A stretch of DNA of 64,000 bases from Phenylobacterium sp. (lineage in GTDB: Bacteria; Pseudomonadota; Alphaproteobacteria; Caulobacterales; Caulobacteraceae), in the NCBI RefSeq assembly GCF_030697925.1, contig NZ_JAUYOJ010000203.1, positions 47,087-111,086 of the forward strand, given 5' to 3'. A program made the position numbers and the translations under genes. Shown here one piece after another: positions 26,418 through 32,936 of the stretch; position 1 is the first letter of the stretch, and every line of letters starts with the position of its first letter. The notes below the pieces were generated by a model. That model had not been told where the DNA came from. It made no database searches and worked only from the letters and a program-made list of their open reading frames with translations.

Positions 26418-26936
26418 GTGCAGCCCCCATCAGATTGGCGGGCCGATGCGTCATGTCCACCGGTGGCATGATCCACGGGACTATTGCAACCCGCACACGA
26501 AGCCCGGCGTAGCCCGACCTGGCGCGAACCTGCAAGGCGCCCCCACTCCTGCCCGACAGATCGTCCGAGTCGCCCGGGCGCACGCCCACAAGGCAGCTTT
26601 GCGCGAGTTCGGCCGTCGCGGTCCACGCACACCGGCCGGCGCCCCACACAAGCTCAAGCACGGGTGATGGTGAGTATAAAACTAGAAAGTACACCTATAG
26701 TACAAATTGTATGTATATTTCGCCAGATTTCTGGTGATACCAACGTCATTTCTGTCCTATATCAATATTTCACAGCTACAACTTCATGGTAGACGACGAT
26801 CCATTCACACTAAACCTCAAGACACGCGCGCTGCTTCCGCCACTATATAATATATTGGTTTACCCGGCCCGAAACGCGACCCTTGATTGTGCCTCGAGGC
26901 AACACCGGGGGCGGTGGTGGGAATCCGGTCGGAACC
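26418..26936. promoter_or_regulatory. Intergenic region with AT-rich promoter zone before the CysC-like gene
   Basis: The first 240 bases are GC-rich and hold no convincing gene. From about 26660 to 26860 base composition changes sharply to AT-rich. This part includes the perfect palindrome TACAAATTGTA at 26701-26711, preceded by GTACACCTATAGTAC at about 26690-26704. I read it as promoter and operator DNA for the kinase gene, possibly bound by the divergent Xre regulator at 26004. The kinase frame is open from 26883, but the ATG at 26937 better fits the family. Confidence 0.45.
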
Positions 26937-27503
26937 ATGGATCATCGCGACGCGCTCGGCAGAGACGCCCACCCCGGGAGCCCCGGCACGGCCTACTGGG
27001 TCACTGGACTCCCCGGCGTTGGCAAGAAGACCCTGGCCCAAACGCTGGCTTCGCGCATCACAGCCTCCGGCCGCCCCGTGATCCGTCTCGATGGCGACCG
27101 GTTGCGCGAAGTCTTGGGTGGCCGGTTCGGTTACGGCCAGGCCGATCGCCACACCGTCGCGCAGGTCTATGCGCGGCTGTGCCGGGAGCTGACGGCCCAG
27201 GGCCCGGACGTGATCTTGGCCACGGTGTCGATGTTCCACGACGTACGCCGCTGGAGCCGCGCCAACATCGAGCGCTACTGCGAAATCTACCTCCGCGCGT
27301 CCGTTGACATGCTCGCTGCGCGTCACCCCAAGGGCCTATACGCCGCAGCCCTCGCTGGCCGGATTCGAAACGTGCCCGGCGTCGACCTTCCGATCGAGGA
27401 GCCGGACACCCCCGACATCGTGATCGACGATGACGGCTCCAAGACGCCGGCGGCGGTGGCGCTTGAGCTGTTCCGGCGCCTGCGGCTCGCCGAGGCGGCG
27501 TGA
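26937..27503 (+). CDS. CysC-like (APS-kinase family) kinase beside the lasso cluster
   Basis: The 188-residue protein has the APS-kinase fold signatures: P-loop 'GLPGVGKKT' (residues 24-32), 'RLDGDRLREVLG' with the DGD motif (52-54), 'ATVSMFHDVRRWSRANI' and 'HPKGLYAAALAGRIRNVPGVDLPIEEPDTPDIVIDDDG'. The last blocks resemble the non-sulphur members of the family found in capsule loci, such as Campylobacter Cj1415 (cytidine diphosphoramidate kinase), more than true CysC. In the P-loop the residue after the invariant Lys, normally Ser or Thr and a Mg ligand, is Lys31, with Thr at the next place. It lies 355 bases upstream of the lasso precursor genes on the same strand and may modify the peptide or a linked molecule; that role is inference. 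Confidence 0.78.
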   Translation: MDHRDALGRDAHPGSPGTAYWVTGLPGVGKKTLAQTLASRITASGRPVIRLDGDRLREVLGGRFGYGQADRHTVAQVYARLCRELTAQGPDVILATVSMFHDVRRWSRANIERYCEIYLRASVDMLAARHPKGLYAAALAGRIRNVPGVDLPIEEPDTPDIVIDDDGSKTPAAVALELFRRLRLAEAA

Positions 27504-27858
27504 TGCTGGCCGTTGACTTCACCCCACGGACCGGGACCCCGGATATCGCTTCGACGACGTGCGCGCGTCTTGTCCCCGACATCCCTGGGGCCGCGCGCCC
27601 AGGCGCCCGCCCCGAAAACGTTCACTCCGCCGGAGGTTGACCCCGCCGACCAGCCACACGCGCCGCCTAACATCCGCGCTCACGAAGCGTATCGCGCCCA
27701 CCGACGGCCGGATGACCCATCCGGTCGCGACACCGCGTCGATATCCTATAACATATTGATTTAATTGAATATTATTGTTGCCACCCCCCGTGAGTTGTGT
27801 AGGATGAAGCATCACCCCAGGGTGTCCCCCCTAATCCGAATGACATCGGAGCACGACA
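27504..27858 (+). promoter_or_regulatory. Leader region of the lasso peptide operon
   Basis: About 355 bases without a gene. The first 230 are GC-rich. An abrupt AT-rich stretch at about 27741-27780 (TATAACATATTGATTTAATTG, then AATATTATTG) marks the likely promoter, leaving an untranslated leader of some 80 bases before the first precursor. The ribosome site CGGAG lies at about 27847-27851, eight bases before the ATG. I could not fit a confident -35/-10 pair. Confidence 0.45.
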
Positions 27859-27981
27859 ATGACCTACGAAACCGAACTGGACGTCGCCGAACTGATCGAC
27901 CTCGGCGAAGTGTCGGAAGCGACCGAAGGCAGCCCGCAAGAAGTGGACTCTGAAGTCAACATCAAGCGGCCCGCCGGCTAA
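27859..27981 (+). CDS. Lasso peptide precursor A1
   Basis: The 40-residue product has the proteobacterial lasso layout. The leader contains 'ELIDLGEVSEATE', with Thr22 at the penultimate leader position required by known lasso proteases. The predicted core is GSPQEVDSEVNIKRPAG (17 residues). Gly1 would be joined to the side chain of Glu9 (nine-residue ring); Asp7 is the alternative acceptor. A stretch of the leader ('ELID-G-x-S-x-TEG') is shared with precursor A2. It is the first gene of the A1-A2-B-C set. I do not recognise the core as a described lasso peptide. Its small size makes it easy to miss in automatic annotation. Confidence 0.85.
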   Translation: MTYETELDVAELIDLGEVSEATEGSPQEVDSEVNIKRPAG

Positions 27982-28075
27982 GGGTCCCGGCGATGCGCTC
28001 CAGCGGGGCGCATCGCCTCCCTCGGGTTCGGCGCGAGCCGCACCGAGCCCAGGAAAGCGTCTGGGAGACAGGACA

Positions 28076-28198
28076 ATGACCGGAACCGATGGATTGGATT
28101 TCGACGCCGCCGAGATCATCGAATTCGGCGCGGCCTCCGGCGAGACAGAGGGCGGCGATGGCGACATGGCCGAGCTGCACACCCGCCTTCCATCCTGA
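28076..28198 (+). CDS. Lasso peptide precursor A2
   Basis: A 40-residue product with leader motif 'EIIEFGAASGETE', Thr24 at the penultimate position, and predicted core GGDGDMAELHTRLPS (15 residues). Gly1-Glu8 would give an eight-residue ring, leaving a short seven-residue loop and tail with Arg12 as the only clear bulky plug candidate, besides His10 and Leu9/13. The C-terminal residue is Ser, the residue that is phosphorylated in some Gram-positive lasso peptides. The ribosome site GGGAGACAGGA lies just upstream. It follows A1 by 94 bases and precedes the B gene by 79. Confidence 0.85.
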   Translation: MTGTDGLDFDAAEIIEFGAASGETEGGDGDMAELHTRLPS

Positions 28199-28277
28199 AG
28201 GCTGCCCTTCCGCGCCCAAGTCGCGGAACCCGTGACCGACCAGTCGAACACCACGACTCCAAGAGAAGGCTTGCCGC

Positions 28278-28961
28278 GTGAATCTGGCTCCGAATGTCTA
28301 TCTGGCCACCGTGGACGATCGGTCCGTCGTCCTGGACCTGGACCGGGATCGATATGTCGGGCTGGGCCGAAGCCTGACCAGAGCGGCCCTCAGATTGACC
28401 GGCGGCCCAGACCCCTCGCGGGACGACGAGCGCGCCAGCGAACTAGAGACCGGGCGGGCAAAGCTCGTCGCCCAGGGGATTTTGACGACGTCACCGCCCA
28501 AGACGCTCCGGAGGACCGCGCCAAGCGCCACAACCAGCCACTGGCCTTCTGATCCAACCGACGACGCCTCCCATCGTTCGATGGATTGGAAAGCCGGACT
28601 GTCGGCATTGAGGGCGCTGACGGACGCCCAGGTCTCCCTGCGCACCCTGCCCTTTCGAAAGACGATCGCCCTGGTGGCCCGCGAGAAGGTGCGCCCCGAT
28701 CATGCAAGGGCCAGGAGGACCGAACAGGACCTCATTGACACCTTCTATGGAACGCGCCCCTGGTTTCCGGTCAAACCCATATGCCGGCTCGACGCTGTTG
28801 CACTTTGTATTTTCCTGAACCGCAACGGCCTGGACGCCGACCTCGTCTTCGGGGTGCGGCTCGATCCGTTCCACGCCCACTGCTGGGTGCAGCGAGGCGA
28901 GGCCGTCCTGAACGAGGCCCACGACGGCGTCCTGAAATACACGCCGATCATGGTCGTTTGA
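28278..28961 (+). CDS. Lasso peptide leader peptidase (fused B1-B2, McjB-like)
   Basis: The 227-residue protein starts at a GTG. Residues 1-75 form a PqqD-like recognition domain ('NVYLATVDDRSVVLDLDRDRYVGLG') that binds the leader; residues 100-227 are the transglutaminase-like protease. The catalytic Cys169 ('PICRLDAVAL') and His201 ('FHAHCWVQ') are 32 apart, exactly as Cys150-His182 of McjB. Twelve residues on, where McjB has Asp194, this protein has Glu213 ('VLNEAH'). The enzyme should cut both leaders before the core Gly and hand the core to the cyclase. It ends 14 bases before the C gene. Confidence 0.92.
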   Translation: MNLAPNVYLATVDDRSVVLDLDRDRYVGLGRSLTRAALRLTGGPDPSRDDERASELETGRAKLVAQGILTTSPPKTLRRTAPSATTSHWPSDPTDDASHRSMDWKAGLSALRALTDAQVSLRTLPFRKTIALVAREKVRPDHARARRTEQDLIDTFYGTRPWFPVKPICRLDAVALCIFLNRNGLDADLVFGVRLDPFHAHCWVQRGEAVLNEAHDGVLKYTPIMVV

Positions 28962-28975
28962 ACGCAGAGGCCCCC

Positions 28976-30772
28976 ATGATGCATCGCTACATCGCCGTCG
29001 TGTTGACCGGGCCCGATCCATTGGCGTTCGCGAGCACGGTCAGGCGTCTTTCGCCGCGCCTTGAAAGTTGGGAGCGCGTGCTTGAGACCAAACTGGCCAG
29101 CGCCTGGCTCTTCAAGGCCCCACCCAGCCGGCTCTCCTGTCGGCGCCTGAACGGTGAAGGGTGCGTCATCGGTGTCGACTTCGCTCGCGCCGACCGGCGC
29201 GCGAGTGCTCCGAGGGGCGCAGGCGACCTAGCTTCGTTGCTGGAAACGCGTTGGGGGGCCTATGTCGCGATCGAGGTCGAAGCGGCCCGTCGTTCCGTTC
29301 GCGTGCTGCGCGATCCCACCGGACGGATCGAGTGCTGGAAGCTGTCGCTTGAAGGCCTGGACGTCATCTTCTCGCACTACGAGGACGTTCAGTGGCTCCA
29401 GCCCCGGCGCTCCCCGATCAATTGGGACTACGTCGCCTATCACCTCAACAACGATTGGCTGAGGGGCGATGAGACCGGGCTCGAGGACATCTCGGAGGTC
29501 TTGCCGGGCGAAGAACTGCTCTATCTTGACGGCCGCCCCAGCAAGAGCCGCCCATGGCGGCCCGACAAGATCGCCGCCGAGCGTTTCGCGACCATGGACG
29601 AGGCGCAACGCGCTATCCGCCAAGCCGCCGAGAGCGCAGTCACGGAGTGGGCCGCCCGATACGGGACGATCGCCCTCGATCTCTCCGGTGGGCTCGATTC
29701 CTCCATAGTCCTTGGCCTGCTGAAACGATGCGCGAAGCATCCGAACGTCGTTGGCGCGAACTGGGTCATCGCGCACGCCGAAGGTGACGAACGCGCCTTC
29801 GCCCGGGCCGCCGCAGAGCTCCACGGCGTCCGGCTGATCGAGGCGGAGATCTCACCTGAGAACCTCCGGTTCGGAGCGCCCGTCGCCCACCGCCTCATGC
29901 GGCCCTCGATCCGCAGCATGCCGCTTGGCTATGACGAGCGCGGCGCCCAGATCGCCAAGGAGATCGGCGCCGACGCCTATTTCACGGGGACGGCAGGAGA
30001 TCACATCTTCTACGACTACCTGCAGGTCAACGCTGGCAGCGATTATCTGCACGACCGGGCGCCGCTCGGCGGGGCGATCGGGACGGCCCACCAACTGGCG
30101 CAGGTCTCCAAGAACACGATCTGGAGCGTCTGTGGCGCGGCGCTATCCGACTATGTTGGGGGGCCCAAGCCACTCCACCAGATGTTCAAGAACAGGAACC
30201 CCTTCGCCGCCCACGAGATGTCGGAGGCGGAACTCAATCGGTTCATCCATCCCTGGGCGCACGATGGATTGCACCACACACCTCCGGCCAAGCTCCAGCA
30301 GGTCCTGAATATCTCCGAGCTCCAGCGACACTACTGGCGCTATGGCCGCGCCGATGTGTCAGAAGAGGTCCATCCCCTGTTCTCACAGCCACTGGTGGAA
30401 GCGTGCCTGCGGACGCCGGCCTACTGGTTCTGCGCGGGCGGGATCCAGCGCGGATTGGCCAGGCGGATCTTCTCCGATCTCCTGCCGGCGAGCATTCGGA
30501 CCCGTCGCACCAAGGGCGCCAACACCAGCCACTGGGTTCGCGTCATGACCCAGAACCTCCCCCATGTCCGGGAGCTCATGCTGGAGGGCCACCTTGCCTC
30601 CCGCGGCCTCCTGAACCGTGCCCGGATGGAAGAGGAGCTGACGCCGCTCGCCATGGCCGCTGCAAAGGCCCAAGGGCCCCTAGCTGTCTGCCTGACAACG
30701 GAAATCTGGATCCAGCAGACCGAGGCCAACCGTGGCCGCTCAGCACCCTCTGGGACACTCATGGCCGTCTGA
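28976..30772 (+). CDS. Lasso peptide cyclase (asparagine-synthetase-like, McjC-like)
   Basis: The 598-residue protein has an N-terminal glutaminase-like half that lacks the Cys2 nucleophile (it begins Met-Met-His), and an AS-B synthetase domain with pyrophosphate loop 'LDLSGGLDSSIV' (SGGLDSS at 237-243). This is the McjC arrangement: ATP adenylates the ring Glu or Asp side chain, and the freed core N-terminus attacks to form the isopeptide ring. The ATG at 28976 follows the B stop by 14 bases; an open frame upstream lies within gene B and is rejected. The 3' end overlaps the convergent isopeptidase gene by 14 bases. Confidence 0.93.
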   Translation: MMHRYIAVVLTGPDPLAFASTVRRLSPRLESWERVLETKLASAWLFKAPPSRLSCRRLNGEGCVIGVDFARADRRASAPRGAGDLASLLETRWGAYVAIEVEAARRSVRVLRDPTGRIECWKLSLEGLDVIFSHYEDVQWLQPRRSPINWDYVAYHLNNDWLRGDETGLEDISEVLPGEELLYLDGRPSKSRPWRPDKIAAERFATMDEAQRAIRQAAESAVTEWAARYGTIALDLSGGLDSSIVLGLLKRCAKHPNVVGANWVIAHAEGDERAFARAAAELHGVRLIEAEISPENLRFGAPVAHRLMRPSIRSMPLGYDERGAQIAKEIGADAYFTGTAGDHIFYDYLQVNAGSDYLHDRAPLGGAIGTAHQLAQVSKNTIWSVCGAALSDYVGGPKPLHQMFKNRNPFAAHEMSEAELNRFIHPWAHDGLHHTPPAKLQQVLNISELQRHYWRYGRADVSEEVHPLFSQPLVEACLRTPAYWFCAGGIQRGLARRIFSDLLPASIRTRRTKGANTSHWVRVMTQNLPHVRELMLEGHLASRGLLNRARMEEELTPLAMAAAKAQGPLAVCLTTEIWIQQTEANRGRSAPSGTLMAV

Positions 30773-32936
30773 CCTCAGCCTCCAGCCGCGCCTTCATGTC
30801 GCGCCAACGTCGGTACTGCTCACTGAGTTCGGGGTTCGGATCCTCGTAACCCATTAGCCAGAACTTCAGCCATTCCATGTTGTTGGCATAGACACCGGCC
30901 AGGGACCGCGGATGGTACTTGACGTGCAACTCGTCTGGAAACACACGCATCTCTACGGGACGTTTAGCGTGCCGGAGCGCCTCAATGCCCTCGAAGCCGA
31001 TCATCACCTCGTGCTGCCCGGCATTGATGAGCAAGGGAGTCTTGAGCCTTTCCGGCATCCGGGACCAGGATAGCTGGGCGATCGGATTGTCCTCTGGCGG
31101 AATGATCGTCTCCGAACTGAACGCCTCCATGAGACGGGTTCGATCGGCGCCTTCCGGCACGATGGCGAGGAATGTCTGGTCGTGGATACCGGAACTGGCG
31201 ATGCCCGCCGCGAACCGGCGCGAGTGCTGGAGCGCGTAGTGGACGATCTCAGCTCCGGAGCTGAGACCTGTGATGGCCAGACGGCGATCGTCAACGAGGC
31301 CTTCGGCCACGAGCGCGTCTATCGCCTGCTCGATCACGCCCAGGACGCTGCGACGGTCCCTCAGGTCGCCGCCCAGTCGCGACCGTTCAACCTCCCGCAG
31401 GCTCAGCCTCCGCATCCTGTCCCAGGGCTCAGGCCGATCGACGCTCAGGACAATGAAGCCCTCCGCCGCCAAAGGGTAGATCGGGTACTCAGAGCCTGTC
31501 CCCCCGCGCAGGAAACCCTTGGAGATGTACTGCACAACGACCAGCGGATAGGCGCGGCCGGGGCGATAGTCATACGGGTAGACCACGTGGGCGAAGGCGG
31601 GATTACCCTCGAAGTCGCTCAGCATGAGCTTTCTGACTTTCGGGAACGCCTTGGCGGTGAATGTGGGATTGGCGTCGTAGAGCGTCCTGACCTCCCCAGT
31701 GTCGAGCTTGACCGCCACGATGTGGCGCGGACGCGTCACGGTTTCGCGCCCGCAGTAGGCGACAGCCCCCCGCACATGGCAGTCATCGATCAGGTCAGTT
31801 GTCCGAAGGACCTGTCGCACACCTTCCGAAGAGGGGCGCCACTCATAGAGTGCGGCCTCGTCCCTCGGGGCGCCGTCCGCACGCCCCGCCCCGCCCTCGC
31901 GCTTCAAGAACCAGATCGACGCGCCACCACGGGCCCAGCCGACCGAACGGATGGATCCGGTGCAGTCCCTAGCGTCGCACCGGCGCGCGCCTGCCGCATT
32001 GGTCGCGATCCGCCTCAGGGGCGCGAAGCCCGTTTCCTTGTCCGGATCAGCATTCTCGGCCCAGGCGATCGCCCCGTCCGACCGGGGTCGCCCCACGGCG
32101 CCGGTCTTGCCGCGGAACGCGCCGGGGACGCGGCTCCCGGGATCCAGTTCCTCGGCCAGCGCGGCGATTTCCGCCTCGGTCGCCGGTCGCGCGCCGCCTT
32201 TGATGTCGGCGGCGAACGTCCGCACATCGCACGCAGGGTCGGGGCTTGCACCCAGGCAGTCCGGCTCCGTGGGCTCGGGCGTGCGCGCGGCGGACAAGGG
32301 CATCCTGGAGTCGAGCAGCCAACCGCGTTGAGCCTCGATCTCAAGGTTCCTGCGGTAGAGATCGTGGTTCAGGCCGGTTCGGAACACCAAGACCCCGTCC
32401 CGCGACCAGGCGAAACCGGTCACCTGTGAAACCCCGTCGGCGACACGCTTGGCATGTCGGGACCGGGGCTCGCCCACCCACAGCTCGATCCGCGTTCCCG
32501 CGCGGCGGCGGAACGCGAACCACCGCCCGTCTGGTGACCACTTCGCGGGCGCGGACAGGATGTCCGCGCGTGGCAGGCCAAACACGTAACTTTGGATCGG
32601 ATCGCCTCCTGACACGTCGAGCGGAGACGGGAGTGAGGCGCCGGAGGTCGGCGCCACGAACCACCTCACCACATAGTCATCGCGCTCTGGCCGGGCCTGT
32701 CGCAGCGAGAAGGCCAGCCAGCGCCCGTCGGGCGAAACGCTCAGCCCTCCGAAATCCCTTAGGCGCAGGAGGTCGTCGGTTCCCACGCGCGCCCGCGCGG
32801 ACGGCGACACCGCATCCGCGCCAAGCGCCTCGCCGGCCCAATCGCCCTGGGCACGCGCATCCGCGCCCAGGGTTGCCTTAGGGACGCACATCAATCCGAG
32901 GGCGAACGCGAGCCCCCACCCCGCGCATCGGCTCAC
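30759..32936 (-). CDS. Lasso peptide isopeptidase (prolyl-oligopeptidase family, AtxE2-like)
   Basis: A 725-residue protein starting at a GTG that overlaps the TonB receptor stop (GTGA). A signal peptide comes first ('GWGLAFALGLMCVPKATLGA'), so it works in the periplasm. A beta-propeller-like region with 'VSPDGRWLAFSL' and 'WSPDGRWFAFRR' blades precedes an alpha/beta-hydrolase domain with 'GLSSG' (Ser559) and 'DELHVKYHP' (His671). The acidic partner is not an obvious Asp: 'INAGQHEVM' has Glu643 near the expected place. Known lasso isopeptidases reopen the ring of their own cluster's product, and its place between the cyclase and the TonB receptor supports that role here. Confidence 0.9.
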   Translation of the reverse strand: MSRCAGWGLAFALGLMCVPKATLGADARAQGDWAGEALGADAVSPSARARVGTDDLLRLRDFGGLSVSPDGRWLAFSLRQARPERDDYVVRWFVAPTSGASLPSPLDVSGGDPIQSYVFGLPRADILSAPAKWSPDGRWFAFRRRAGTRIELWVGEPRSRHAKRVADGVSQVTGFAWSRDGVLVFRTGLNHDLYRRNLEIEAQRGWLLDSRMPLSAARTPEPTEPDCLGASPDPACDVRTFAADIKGGARPATEAEIAALAEELDPGSRVPGAFRGKTGAVGRPRSDGAIAWAENADPDKETGFAPLRRIATNAAGARRCDARDCTGSIRSVGWARGGASIWFLKREGGAGRADGAPRDEAALYEWRPSSEGVRQVLRTTDLIDDCHVRGAVAYCGRETVTRPRHIVAVKLDTGEVRTLYDANPTFTAKAFPKVRKLMLSDFEGNPAFAHVVYPYDYRPGRAYPLVVVQYISKGFLRGGTGSEYPIYPLAAEGFIVLSVDRPEPWDRMRRLSLREVERSRLGGDLRDRRSVLGVIEQAIDALVAEGLVDDRRLAITGLSSGAEIVHYALQHSRRFAAGIASSGIHDQTFLAIVPEGADRTRLMEAFSSETIIPPEDNPIAQLSWSRMPERLKTPLLINAGQHEVMIGFEGIEALRHAKRPVEMRVFPDELHVKYHPRSLAGVYANNMEWLKFWLMGYEDPNPELSEQYRRWRDMKARLEAEVRRP

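Noticed and set aside
27503..27640. 45-codon frame after the CysC-like gene, considered as a third lasso precursor
   Set aside because: It lacks the leader motif, the Thr-x-Gly junction and an acidic ring residue; the start overlaps the kinase stop by chance.
28781..28975. Upstream extension of the lasso cyclase frame
   Set aside because: It lies inside the B gene in another frame and is Arg/Pro-rich. The ATG at 28976 is 14 bases after the B stop.
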